Assembly: GCA_023053685.1 (NCBI GenBank)
Contig: JALIGW010000001.1
Coordinates: forward strand, 68,883,740 to 68,947,739
Direction of reading: 5' to 3'
Length of the DNA: 64,000 nt
Source: Diadophis punctatus similis
Lineage: Eukaryota; Chordata; Lepidosauria; Squamata; Dipsadidae
Below, piece after piece: positions 12,119 to 22,645 of the stretch; within the stretch, counting starts at the first letter, position 1, and every line of letters starts with the position of its first letter. Below the pieces are notes generated by a model that was given only the letters and a program-made list of their open reading frames with translations, did no database searches and was not told the DNA's origin. The translations under genes and the position numbers were made by a program.

Positions 12119-12345
12119 ATTTGGCCATGGTGAGGTGTTCCTCAGGGAGTTGGCCATGGCGAGTTGGCTGTGGCCAGTTGTTTCATTCCATTAGGATAGA
12201 AACTGGGAAACTGAATTTTAGTCCCCTCTTAAGCTCAAAGCCAGCTAAGTGACTTTGGACCTGTCACTTTGAACCACTTCTGAAAAACCTTGCCAAGAAA
12301 ACAGCAGGGATTTGTCCAGGCGGTCTCTAAGAATCGGAGATGATT

Positions 12346-12721
12346 GACAGGAAGCAAAAAAGCAAAACAAAACAAAACATAAGAACATCAGTAGTGGATT
12401 ATCAAAGGCCCATTTAATCCAGCATTATCTTTCTATAGTTGCCAACCAAGTGCTTCTAAGAAGTAAAGTAGTAGGACTAAAGTAGTCATTCTTTCCTGAT
12501 ACTGTGTCTACCCAGACATAAAGTTTCTGAACCTGAATCTTCTATATAACCATCACGATTAAAAGACCATGGCAGATCATCTCCATCATAGAACAGCGGT
12601 GATTCAACAGCAATGTGCTCCCTCATGAAAACCAAGTCAGAAGCTAGAAAAATAGACCTAAAGACAGTGGTCCTGATCTGTTATCAGTCCATGAGGAGCG
12701 TGATTTGTTTTGTTGTGAAAT
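12346..12721. other. No recognised feature
   Basis: Includes a short aaaac repeat near 12360. No gene or named repeat seen. Confidence 0.45.
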
Positions 12722-13300
12722 ATGATGATGTTCATCCATCGTATTCGAAGAGGACCTTAACATCTATCATAGATCTGAGTCGCCTGTGTGCAGGTTCGCA
12801 GCTATAGCTCCCAGTGTATCCACATCTGCTGCTTTATCGCTCGCCCATCGCCACAGGACTTTTCACAGGTCTTGGGGGGGATGTCAAGACTTGCGCGTAA
12901 ATTGGATTAAAGTGAGGGAGAGGTGCACATAGTCAGCCTCACTCTCTCTTCCCAGATTCCATCTTGCTTCAAATAGCAGAACAAGAGTCGAGACAGTTGG
13001 AGATGGGCTGGGCGCAGTGGTTGACCAGGGCATCTTTCATGTCTTGCCGTGCTCTTACTGTACCACATCGCTTGCAGAGACCACCTTCATGACCGTTGTC
13101 CTATTCTAGTAGATTTCATCTGCTCAGTCTGCCGGAATCTGTCTTCACATGCTCGGGATAGACAAATCCCTATCTCACCGAAGGTCGATGACCCAATGGC
13201 TACTCTCAACCTGGTTTGGCCAGTCTGTCAAAGCTGTTGCCCGGGGTGTGGCCGCTGCGCATGCTACAGCTGCTAAGAGCCACAGGTGAGAGCTGAGCGA
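12722..13300. other. Unclassified, relatively GC-rich segment
   Basis: This stretch is richer in GC and CpG than its surroundings (for example catctgctgctttatcgc, ttgcccggggtgtggccg). It looks like the body of a dispersed repeat, but I cannot assign it to a family. The open frame at 13049-13276 has no recognisable domain, and the opposite frame at 13601-13206 has none either. It could be an old LTR or LINE fragment. Nothing identifies it as a gene. Confidence 0.3.
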
Positions 13301-14055
13301 CAGGTGGGGACCAAAGGTGAACGAGCTGCCCTAAAAGCTGCCCTAAAATGAGCTGCCGTAAAAGGACATGACATGCCCCTACACCAGAGGTGCTACCCCT
13401 CCCTGAACACCCATACACCATATACAGTATATAGCCATTGAGCCATTGAGCATCTGTTTCTCTATTCATAGCAAGCCAAGCCTTAGCCAGGACATTCAGA
13501 AATTTTGCTCCATCACATCTAAAGTAACACCAAGTTTCATAATTCCAAAAAAAAAGCCTCTTGGACCACAATTGCATCCCTTCAGCACCTGGTAGTAGCA
13601 CTCTTTTTCACAGGTAGAGATGCCATTTTATTAGGAAAGCAAGAATATTTCCATTAGTAGAAGCAGTTAAGGAAGTTTAGATATTCAACTGTGGTAATGG
13701 GATAATGGGTAATGGGATAAATTAAGAGTCAGGGCTAGAGGAAGGGCCATCTGCTTGCCGGAGGCAGCATCAGGAGTAATGACTCATTGCTATACCATGA
13801 TTCATTCTTAAGGTGGCTTCATGTAGATAGAGGCTAAAGACTTCTGTTGAGTTTATATTTTAAAAAGCAGGGTAATTGTTATCCAGGAAATAGATGTTTT
13901 TCAAGGAAGCCACAGGACATTCTGAGTTCTATTATATGGATGGACTGCTTACATTGTAGCATCACAGTCCTAGCTGTGAAATCTGTCCTAGCTGTGAAAT
14001 CTGTCTATTGATTTCAACAAGTCCTGTGCAAGTGATCAGTTCATACATTGGGGGT
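13301..14055. other. No recognised feature
   Basis: Non-coding. A short 17-18-bp duplication (cctagctgtgaaatctgtc) occurs near 13970-14005. Confidence 0.5.
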
Positions 14056-14097
14056 GGAGAGAGGGAGGGAGGGAGGGAGAGGGGGGAGGGAGGCAGG

Positions 14098-14137
<40 letters not shown>

Positions 14138-14138
14138 C

Positions 14139-14169
<31 letters not shown>

Positions 14170-14181
14170 GAGAGAGACAGA

Positions 14182-14273
<92 letters not shown>
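14056..14273. repeat. Long polypurine (GGGA/AG)n tract
   Basis: About 218 bp of pure purine on the plus strand. It starts as GGGA units and becomes AG interrupted by single C bases (AGACAG). The RERERE and SLSLSL frames come from it. Confidence 0.97.
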
Positions 14274-14276
<3 letters not shown>

Positions 14277-14769
14277 GTTCTTCAACTCTAACCCTATTCA
14301 TTCATTCAATTTATATAGCTGCCCATCCTATAATGAAGTCTGACTGGCTCTCAATCAACTATCCCGTGCTGTGTATGTAACTCCACAACACAGGTCAACC
14401 CCACACTATATTCTGAAAGAATATAACACAGAACAATGGTAACCCACTTCTGCTGCCTTACAACACTGACTTGTTTGTTGTTGCTATTGCTCTTGTTATT
14501 CTCGGTCCCATGCCTATTAGATCCCTAGAATGCAACTTCTCAATATGGTCGGGAATGCCTACAGGGCATATTTTCAGGATTTTTATTTTGTTTTGTTTTG
14601 TTTTTGCTTTTAATAGCAGCTCCATTTTGGGACACATAATGGGAAGGAAGACTGACGGGGATGCGGTCCAAGGAATCAGCAGGATTTTAAGCCCTGCCTG
14701 ACTACTTAAGGATGCATTGTGGGGGGGGGGCTTCTGGATTTTTTAAAATGCATACGGTAATTCCTGATT
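14274..14769. other. No recognised feature
   Basis: Non-coding. No named repeat. Confidence 0.45.
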
Positions 14770-15176
14770 TACAGGTAGTCCTCGATTAACAACCATCACT
14801 GAGCCCAAAATTTCTGTTGCTAAGCGAGACATTGAGTAAGTGAGATTTGCTCCATTTTATTACCTTTCTTGCCACAGTTGTAAAGTGAATCACTGCAGTT
14901 GAAGTTAGTAATAACAGTTATTAAGTAGGTTATTATATACAGTTATTAAGTGAATCTGGCTTTTCTATTCACTTTGCTTGTCAGGAGGTTGCAAAAGATG
15001 ATCGTATGTCCCCAGCACGCTGCAACTTTCATAAATATGAATCAATTGCCAAGCGTCTGAATTCTGAATCATGTGATTATGGGGGTGCTGCAACGGTCAT
15101 AAGTGTGAAAAATGATCATAAGTCACCTTGCAACTTTGAACAGTCACTAAATGAAGTAAGTCGAGGAATACCTGTA
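14770..15176. mobile_element. TA-flanked inverted-repeat element, GTAGTCCTCGA family
   Basis: Begins TACAGGTAGTCCTCGA and ends TCGAGGAATACCTGTA, an inverted repeat of about 16 bp with one mismatch, bounded by TA. The interior repeats the theme tgttgctaagtgag / gttattaagtgaatc / cggtcataagtg. No transposase. Related degraded copies lie at 24643-24930 and 50195-50420, with a fragment at 16843-16905. The TA boundary suggests Tc1/mariner-like mobilisation. The superfamily is not proven. Confidence 0.7.
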
Positions 15177-15999
15177 TTTTCAAACTCAATTTTTTCCATT
15201 TTCTGGCTTCTCCCTCCACACCAAATTTGGTCCTGTGCTGTTCAATTTTCAGAGAGCTATTCCATTGGAAGACAGATGGTCAGGCAGACAAGAGTATTGA
15301 AACCTTTTACATAATTTCTTTCCAACACATCTTTGGGCCAGAAAGAATGAAAAAAAAACCTAATTGCCTCAGCCAGTAACGGCACATGCCACCTGTAAGT
15401 CTGGATCACTGAAATGGAGCCGAATGGATTTCTTAAATCAAAAGCTACAGGGATCCTATATACTGTAATATTGTTTCCCATCCTGCACTTAGAGGATGAT
15501 TGTGAAGTGTACATTTATTAATTTTATTTGTTTAGGATATTTATATGACCACTCAACTGAAACAGCATGTCTCTGGATGATATACAGAATGATTAAACAA
15601 AAATATGAAAGAAAAACAACACATTAACTCTGAAGCAAAGCAAAGCAATGAAATGACAATCAGGATGAAAAATATATAACCTACCAACTGGAAACTATTA
15701 TTCTAATCAAAGCACCCAGGGAAAATGCTCAGTCTTAACTGCCTTTCCCAAAGTCTGCCAGGGTGAAGCTAACCAAGTTTCAGGAGAAGGGAGAAAGAAA
15801 TTGTTCTAAAAAGCAGGGGCTGCCACTGGGAGACACCTCAGAGGTCCCACAAGGTGACCTTGTTTCAAAGAAGGACCTGGAGTGTGCCCATGTTGGAGCA
15901 CATGAGAGAGCAGAAACTCCTAGAAGAAGGCACTCCTTCAAATAACCCAGTCCTACCAGCATTTAGGGCTTTATACATGATAAAATGATCACATGTGGG
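15177..15999. other. Mostly unique; possible old LINE tail near 15515-15610
   Basis: The part ttaattttatttgtttaggatatttatatgaccactc at 15515-15551 resembles the antisense end of a degraded LINE (compare 33955 and 50065). The rest has no recognisable content. Confidence 0.3.
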
Positions 16000-16138
16000 C
16001 TAGAGGTGGAGATCTTGCCTCATGATCAGGAGATTGCGAGTTCGATCCTAGGTAGAGGCAGATGTTAGGGTCTCCTGCTTGGGAAGGGGGTTGGACTAGA
16101 TGACCTGCAAGGTCCCTTCCAACTCTGTTAATCTGTTA
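16000..16138 (+). mobile_element. tRNA SINE with CR1-like 3' tail
   Basis: The head tagaggtggagatcttgcc and gagttcgatcctaggta resemble pol III A and B boxes. The 3' part ggttggactagatgacctg..ggtcccttccaactctg is the sense form of the CR1 3' end seen reversed at 3156 and 24221. Such tail sharing implies mobilisation by a CR1 LINE. A second copy is at 28391-28540. Confidence 0.75.
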
Positions 16139-16842
16139 AAATAATAGTGGGAGGGAAAGCAACTTCCAACTTCCTTCTGGCTTCCCCATTGACATTATGT
16201 TGGGAAGCTGACAGGAACCATCAGAAATCATCCCTGCTGCTCCTTGGCTGACCTGCAGAACTGCCTGCCACTTTGCTGAAGTAAGGGGGAACAAAGGGAG
16301 CTGAGGCCTGAAAGAAAGACTATACCCCCACTCCTCATCTCAATATATCTCTGAGGATCCCTTCCCTCCAGGGAGGAAGAGGGCTCATCTGTTGACTCCC
16401 AGCGCCCTCAAGTCAGCCTTGCTCGCCAGCAGGCATCCAAATGGCTTTCCTTGCCCCCCACCTCCATTAAGAGATTTCAAATGTCAACTTTGGTTCCAAA
16501 GCAGTCAATCATAACTCACTCATTGGGCCTTGCCACCAGCCAACTGGGAGGGGGACAGAAGGAGGCAGGAAAAAGAGCAGAGATCCACTCCTCCATTCTT
16601 TCCTTGTGCTACAGAATCTATAAGTTTCTGAGAAGTATAGTTGGAAGGTATGGTGGTGCTGACGTGGTCGCAACTTTGCCAAATTTCAATCTCACGGGAC
16701 TCATTGATCCCAGATTTTCTATGCATTCTTTAAGTTATCCTATTTGAAGTATGTTTATTCAAAAATTGCCACCCTACAATGCACTGCTTTGCCCAATTGA
16801 AAGTTACAAAGTATAAAACAGACCAAGAATTTTAGCACAGGT
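16139..16842. other. No recognised feature
   Basis: A moderately GC-rich part (16150-16620) has open frames without domains. No repeat family recognised. Confidence 0.4.
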
Positions 16843-16905
16843 AATCTTCAATTTGCAATCATTCGTTTAGTGACCAAGCAAATGAAAGCAGGTTCGTCAT
16901 AGTTT
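16843..16905. mobile_element. Possible fragment of the GTAGTCCTCGA family
   Basis: caggtaatcttcaatttgc resembles a decayed left end of the element at 14770. Only about 60 bp can be compared. Confidence 0.3.
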
Positions 16906-16985
16906 TTACTGCTTCTAAAATGCTGAGAAAGGAAAGAGTTAGCCATTGTTCCCTGTAGCGGACTTTTTATTTTTACCTTTCGTTC

Positions 16986-17200
16986 AATTGTGTCCAATTC
17001 TCAGAAACTGATGAACAAATCCCTGCAGTTCTCTTTGAAAAGGATTTTCAGAAGTAGTTTGCTATTGCTTCCTTCCTAGGGCTGAGAGAGAGTGACTAGT
17101 CCAAGATTACCGAATTGGCGTTATGCATAAAGGGGAGACTAGAATTCACTGTCTCCTGGTTTCTAGCCTGGTGCCTTAACCATACACTAGACTGGCCCCC
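16986..17200 (-). mobile_element. MIR/CORE-like tRNA SINE, antisense
   Basis: Read in reverse, it has the tRNA-like head (from ccagtctagtgtatggttaa), then accaggagacagtgaattc, and the core around gtcactctctctcagccc, ending near ggacacaattg. It matches 33399-33588 and the split copy at 11588-12345. Confidence 0.65.
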
Positions 17201-18465
17201 TAGCTGTCCAAATGGAGATTATAAAGAGTATTATTCAATCAGTATCCCATTCTCCATCCTGGGTGGAGCCAGCATTCAGGATGGGTTGTCCTTGTCCATT
17301 CATGTTGAGGACCGAGTCTGTCTATTGTCTTTTTTAATTGCCAGGTTCCACCTGCTAGGACCCAGTTTTGACTGGTCCTTCAGCAGCATGGATGTGGCAA
17401 ACCAGACTCCCATCCTGAAAGCTAAACTCCACACAGAAGATCAACAGCATCGCATCGGCTTCACAGTGAGTTTCTGGGCTCTCACTTCCTCGCAGAGAGC
17501 CGAAGACCGTTAGAGCATCAGCTACGGCTACACGTGGGTGGCCATTTTGCCATGTGCTTCGGCATTGACCGCTCTGGTCTGCCAAGTTTAAATCCTGCAC
17601 TCCATTACCATACAGTATCATTTGTTAGCACTGTATTCATTCACCCAATAATTATCCCATCCCAAATGAATAAATGCTATGAATGGGAGTTACCATGGAT
17701 TTAAGATTAAAATGGATCTAGAGGTTGACTAGATCAGACTACTTAAACTGGCATTTTGACCCATTCATGAGAGCTAGAGGTAAGATATATTCCAACACAC
17801 TCAAAGATATCTCCGATAACTATATTAGTTATGTATGACTATAACCAACAGAAATTAGTATCCATTGGTGTATTACTCACCCACCTCTGAAGCAGAGCCA
17901 TCACATGATCAAGTTCTTTAGTTCTTGCCAGGAGCAACCCTTGATGTGAGTTATAGGCAGGGAATCTACCACATTCTGGCTTCTAACTCATTCTGAGCTG
18001 AAGCTACAAGGGAAAATATATTCGGGATTCTTAATTCAATGGCAGATCTAAGATCTAAACCAACTCTCTAACTTACCGTATATCTGACTGGAAGCATCTT
18101 GTGATTTTCTGAGCAAAGAAAAATGCCTCCAGTAAAATAATGGCTTACTCTAGTAGGGAAAAGCGCCTACATATTAAGAGTGATTGACTGATGAGTCTTC
18201 AAGTCAGCATCACTTGAAATTGATCTTTAACTTATTCTAATCTAGACCCTGATTCTTTTCTTGGGGAAGCTTGCTCCATTTTCCTATGCTCAATTTTAAA
18301 AGAAATTAAAGGAATCTACCTTATTCAGTTTCACTTTATTTTCATATTCTTTAAGTCATTGGTGTTTTTTTAAAGAGAGAGAATTTTGAAGGGGAAAATC
18401 TCTTCTAAGTCACTGTAATGTTCTGCAATATTAATTCCCATTATACCAAGAAATACTATTCTGAG
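17201..18465. other. Mostly unrecognised; holds the exon-like segment at 17345
   Basis: Apart from 17345-17465 nothing stands out. AT content rises after 17600. Confidence 0.4.
17345..17465 (+). CDS. Speculative internal exon-like segment
   Basis: A 121-bp segment sits between a good acceptor (tgtcttttttaattgccag, ending 17344) and a good donor (GTGAGT at 17466-17471). One frame is open through the whole segment and extends in both directions (17115-17513). The peptide includes SSMDVANQTPILKAKLHTED, with no stop and no low-complexity bias. I recognise no domain. A length of 121 bp would shift the phase. It might instead be a repeat fragment with chance splice sites. I regard this as a weak call. 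Confidence 0.15.
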
Positions 18466-19108
18466 TACCGTATTTTTTGGAGTATGACGCACCTTTTTCC
18501 TCCCTAAAAGTGGCTGAAAATTTGGGTGCGTCTTATACTCTGAATGTAGCTTTTTCGGAGCTTTTTTTCCAGCCCTAACTAGGTGCTAACAATCTTCCCA
18601 GCTCTTACCTTGCAGGCTTTTTCATTGTTACTCTCTCCGAAGAATGTTTTTCCAGCTCTAAGTCTTTTCAGGGTTTTTTTTATTGCTCCACTTGCTCCGA
18701 ATAAGTTTTTTTCTAGCCCTAACCAGGTGCTAATGATCTTCCCAGCTCTTACTGGCTTGCAGGCTCTTTCATTGTTACTCTTTCTGAAGAATGTTTTTCC
18801 AGCCCTAAGTCTTTGCAGGGTTTTTTTCATTGTTCTACTTGCTCCGAATAAGTTTTTTTCTAGCCCTAACCAGATGCTAACGATCTTCCCAGCTCTTACT
18901 CGCTTGCAGGCTCTTTCATTGTTACTCTCTCCAAAGAAGGTTTTTTTAAGTCCTAACCAGGGGATAAAATAATGTGCTGAAGCTGACCAGATTAAGGACG
19001 TTAGCCAGATGAATACCTAGTAGGCAGATTGTTTTCCCCTATTTTCCTCCCCAAAAACTAAGGTGCGTCTTATATTCCTGTGCGTTTTATACGCCGAAAA
19101 ATACGGTA
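18466..19108. mobile_element. TA-flanked inverted-repeat element with internal tandem repeats
   Basis: Left end TACCGTATTTTTTGGAGTA, then gacgcacc. Right end ggtgcgtcttata, then cgccgaaaaatacggta. These are inverted repeats bounded by TA. The inner 18570-18965 holds nearly three tandem units of 144-147 bp (start points of the ccagNtgctaa box about 18580, 18724 and 18871). The third unit is followed by a partial fourth box (ccaggggataa). The outer part encodes nothing recognisable. The 129-aa plus-strand and 83-aa minus-strand frames are products of the tandem array. Superfamily uncertain. Confidence 0.7.
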
Positions 19109-20011
19109 ATTCTACTGGTACTGGTGCTGATGTGCTTTGCTTCCTAGAAAACCAAACAGCAAGTTCATTCTTTCCTGTCAGTGACCAATTACAACAAAGT
19201 TTTGCTAATGCAGTTTAAGCTTTTGTGCCCTCTTAAAGTTTTCATGCTGAGAATATCATATGTTTGGAAAGGTTTGTAATATGTAATTTTGCACTGCTGG
19301 AAACTCCAAGGCTATGCTTTTCCCACAAAGAACCACACAGGAGACCTTGCTTCAGAAATTCACCTGCCGAGATCTGGATAACAGTGCTCTGATAAAGGAT
19401 AATCTCTAATGCTATCATGCCAGAAGTTTCTTCTGTATGTTTATTCTAATGGAACCAAAATGGGACTGCTCAGCTTTTCTTTGCTGGATAGCACTTCAGT
19501 ATTGGTCCTCATTTTGATTCCCCCTATTAGAACTTCGTCTTCCAGGTTTTTATGGACCCTGTTCATTATGCCCTCATTCAACTGATCTCCCTGAATTCAA
19601 AGCCCAATACAGAAGCATTGTACATTTGTGTCAAAGCCAGTTAGATTTATGTAAGGAGCCTTTTGTGCATTTGCCTTGCCTTTCCAAAGTATTCCCCACT
19701 TGGCTTTCTGAAAAAGAAATTCAACAAAGTTCCATTAATAAAATGCATCTTCTATTAATCCAAATCACTGAAATGTTCTAAGGTACCCTCAGACAAGACC
19801 TTAATAAAATGGGGGAGGGTGGAAATAGAATATACCAATGTGGTAAGATGCACCACAATTTCTGGTAAGCATTCCAGCTAGAAAAATGCATGTAAAAGAG
19901 GCAGCAATTGCATACTTGTCCATTTGTTTCTTTGTTTGTCCATATAAAACATTGCAAGCACACCATGATATAGAAGTTATGAGGACAAGCAAAACATCAA
20001 GAGTACTGCTA
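19109..20011. other. No recognised feature
   Basis: AT-rich, non-coding, no repeat recognised. Confidence 0.5.
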
Positions 20012-20176
20012 ATTCATATCCTGATCTATAACCCTTACCAAGAGGTAATTCCTTGTCTTCAGATGTAAACAAATTGAAATGTTCAACAAATTGAACGTGA
20101 AGAGGATTGATCATTCCTATCCTGATCTATAACCCTTACCCAGAGGTAATTCCTTGTCTGCAGATGTAAACAAATT
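20012..20176. repeat. Local direct duplication, 64-bp units, 101-bp period
   Basis: The segments at 20012-20075 and 20113-20176 are nearly identical (tatcctgatctataaccc through cagatgtaaacaaatt), with about three differences. A 37-bp spacer separates them. It looks like a local tandem duplication and not a dispersed repeat. Confidence 0.85.
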
Positions 20177-20796
20177 AAGCAACATACTATTGTGCCATCT
20201 TTTGGGGATACAAAGTAGGGCTGACAGAACTTCAATACAGCTCCCCTCTGAATGCTATTTTGTAGTGCAATGTGACTCTTGGCTTCCAAAAGCAAAACAA
20301 AGTTCAGTTCACAGTGCCTCCCAATTTTCTCCTGTAGTGTTCACACCTTGGAGAAAGCTAATAAGAGCCTTTTTTCCCCCCAATGCTGACAAAAGTGCTG
20401 CCAGGACAGATGGCTTTAGCAAATGCTGCAGAATTATCTGAAATAACCTGAATGTTTTGAACAGGACAGAGGTAGCCAACCTGGAACACCATCAGTATGT
20501 GCTGAAGACCTTCTATACTGACTAGATTGGCAGTATTTCCTCCTCCTTCTTACAGTGCAGCAAATTAGTTTCCAAATGTTATCTTATTCTGGACTTTAAA
20601 ATGTTTTAGCCTTTTTTTTGCCTAGGTAATGGTTCCTGCATATCTCCATCAAGGACATTTTCCTTACTCTCGAAACAGCTCCCTTTGCCTAGGTAATAGT
20701 TTTTACATATTTCCAATTAAGGTCATCTTCTCTCTGCATTTAGGCTGGATAGCTTTAGCATATGTTGTGGGCAATCCCACACTGAAGCCACCTAGC
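20177..20796. other. No recognised feature
   Basis: A short repeat of gcctaggtaat occurs at about 20620 and 20688. Otherwise nothing seen. Confidence 0.45.
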
Positions 20797-20804
20797 CTAC
20801 AAAC

Positions 20805-21035
20805 CAGGGGTGAAATGCTACCAGTTCGGCCCGGTTCGGGCGTACCGGTAGCATTGGCCACTGGTGGTTCAGAGAACCGGTAGTGGTGGCAGTGCAAGGC
20901 TCCGCCCACCTACCCGTATGTCGCTATTTTCTTTTTTTAACCCACTGTGCATGCGCAAAGCCTTCTGCGCATGCACAGAGGGTAAAAAAGTGCACGCGAC
21001 GAACCGGTAGGAAAGGTAAGTAGATTTCACCACTG
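20805..21035. mobile_element. Non-autonomous hAT element, CAGGGGTGAAAT variant
   Basis: Begins CAGGGGTGAAATGC and ends GATTTCACCACTG. Flanks ctacaaac (20797-20804) and caacaaac (21036-21043) match at 7 of 8 positions. It contains cggcccggttcgggcg, ggctccgcccacc and two tgcgcatgc-like boxes. Its ends resemble the 6153 family while its core resembles 28232, so it looks intermediate between the two families. Confidence 0.85.
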
Positions 21036-21043
21036 CAACAAAC

Positions 21044-21620
21044 CCTTCATCTCTGTTCAAGATCAGCCAGGCTGGGCATCTCCCATCAAATATGTGTCCA
21101 GCAGCATCACTGAATCTAGTTAAGTTTAAAAATCTGATGTTACCTTTCCCCCAACATATAACATCCTTCCCAATGTAGGCATGGTCCATGCTCTTTTGGA
21201 CTACAAGGAAGGCAGGGTGAAAGAATAAAGCAGCTAAGCATAGTATGTCATCCTGTCATGTGATCTCCCAGGCAGACAGACTTGTTTGCTGAGGCTTGAG
21301 AGAATCTCGCAAAGTAAAATGGATACAATTTTCACACATGTGGAAAATGGGGAAAGAAAACTGAAATAATCTGATATGTTAGTAGGGATTTGGATTTAGG
21401 TAACTGATGATTTGGAGGCTGCAGGGTAGACTGAAGACCACTGAGGAGTCTATTTGTAAAAGGAAGATCACTTAAGATGAGGGAAATTGACTTGCTTTGT
21501 GGGTTCATATCTATCCAGCCTGGAATTCTGAGAAAGAAAATATTTGAAGATAAGATATTCATGTAGTATGGCTGTAGTATTATCACTTATCCTTATTATT
21601 TTCTTTACTCCTTCCCCTCT
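21044..21620. other. No recognised feature
   Basis: Non-coding, no named repeat. Confidence 0.45.
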
Positions 21621-21637
21621 TATGGTGATGGTGATGG

Positions 21638-21708
<71 letters not shown>

Positions 21709-21760
21709 AAGGAGAAGGAGAAGGAGAAGGAGAAGGAGAAGTAGTAGTTGTTGTTGTTTC
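21621..21760. repeat. Composite (GAT)n / (GGAGAA)n / (GTT)n microsatellite
   Basis: GGTGAT units pass into about 18 GAT units, then GGAGAA units, then a short GTT run. The poly-Met frame is a translation of the GAT array. Confidence 0.95.
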
Positions 21761-22324
21761 TGTTCGTTAAGGAGAATAAATCTCCATAGAGGCGATGTTG
21801 ATCTTTCTCTCGGAACTCAGATATTTAGAAATAAAGCCGAAGTTAAAGTCTAATAGAAAATATTTATTTCGGTACAAAAACAATAAATTCTGAATAGTTA
21901 CATTCTTGCTAATTAAATGTGACTGTTCCGGTCAGAGCCAAACCACAAGAGGAGAATGGAGAATCAGGAATGCACACATGCGCAGAAGATCACATCACAT
22001 GTTCTGCTTGTAATGGAATGTACTATAATATTAGGATAGGGGTGCATCACCCTGCATAGACATACAACTGACAATATTCACTACGTGACACTGTTGTTTT
22101 GCATATGCACTGGAGACAAATTCCTTATGTGTCTAATCACACTTGGCCAAATAAAGTATATCTATTCCTTTCTATTCCGGTGTCCAAGTACTTGCTCTTT
22201 TCTTCTTCTGTACTCATGGATAAATAAAAATAATAAAGTAAATTATGTAATTTCCATCTGGTTAAACTTCCCCAGACTGAGATGAGCTTTCTTGAGGGGG
22301 GAGGATAAAGATAACCACCTGCCC
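21761..22324. other. Unclassified, possibly LTR-like
   Basis: The part 21761-22080 has a tRNA- or LTR-like texture (tgactgttccggtcagag; cacatgcgcagaagatc) but no paired ends. I cannot classify it. Confidence 0.3.
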
Positions 22325-22645
22325 TCTGGAACATTATGTTACTTGAGGTGAAATATGCCACCATTGTCTTGACCTTCCAAAAGGGTCTCAAAACCTGGCT
22401 GTGCCAATTGGCTTAGGGCCCCAATATTGGGGACATCCAAAATTGGAGGTGGTTAATAAACGAAGAAGAAGATCCCACCTCCACCCAGTTTGTGTATTGG
22501 TTCTTCATTTACTTTTTTTTATGTTTAATATTTTAGTGTTTTCAATACTTTAATCTTTTTATCTTCTTGTTTTTATGATGTTGTAAGCTACTCGCAGTTA
22601 CTCAGCAGTGAGATGAGTAGCATATAAATTTAATAAATAAATAGG
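22325..22645 (+). mobile_element. L2/CR1-superclade LINE, degraded 3' end
   Basis: The relic cttccaaaagggtctcaaaacctggctgtg corresponds to the conserved C-terminal K-x-W-L coding motif (compare 5055). A T-rich 3' UTR follows, then the terminal block tgtaagctactcgcagtt..atgagtagcatataaatt and a short AAAT tail. More diverged than the copy at 5055. Confidence 0.55.

Larger units (their letters stand above)
11621..12188. mobile_element. Unclassified insertion with inverted CAACTCGCCATGGCC arrays
   Basis: The insertion is bracketed by an 11-bp direct repeat, cattaggatag, at 11610-11620 and 12189-12199. Near the left end lie several units like caactcgccatggcc. Near the right end lie their inverse, ggccatggcgagttgg. 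Between them are a GGT microsatellite and a CR1 3' end with its AAAT tail. No coding sequence is recognised. The 11-bp duplication excludes hAT and would fit a Mutator-like element or a retroposed sequence. The class is open. Confidence 0.5.
11588..12345 (+). mobile_element. MIR/CORE-like tRNA SINE, split by an insertion
   Basis: The head (ggtgcagtggttaaggca, 11593-11611) and the body (from gaaactgggaaactg at about 12199 to about 12345) form one SINE interrupted at 11621-12188. The body matches, in reverse, the copies at 16986-17200 and 33399-33588 (ctggtttctagcctg, actagtccaag, gatttgtcc). The organisation resembles MIR/CORE SINEs, with a tRNA head and a conserved core. Confidence 0.6.

Noticed and set aside
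14008..14380. Arg/Glu-rich and Ser/Leu-rich frames of about 110 aa
   Set aside because: They are translations of the AG tract in different phases.
18570..18965. CRISPR-like array
   Set aside because: The repeat units are about 147 bp and contiguous, without spacers, in a eukaryotic inverted-repeat element.
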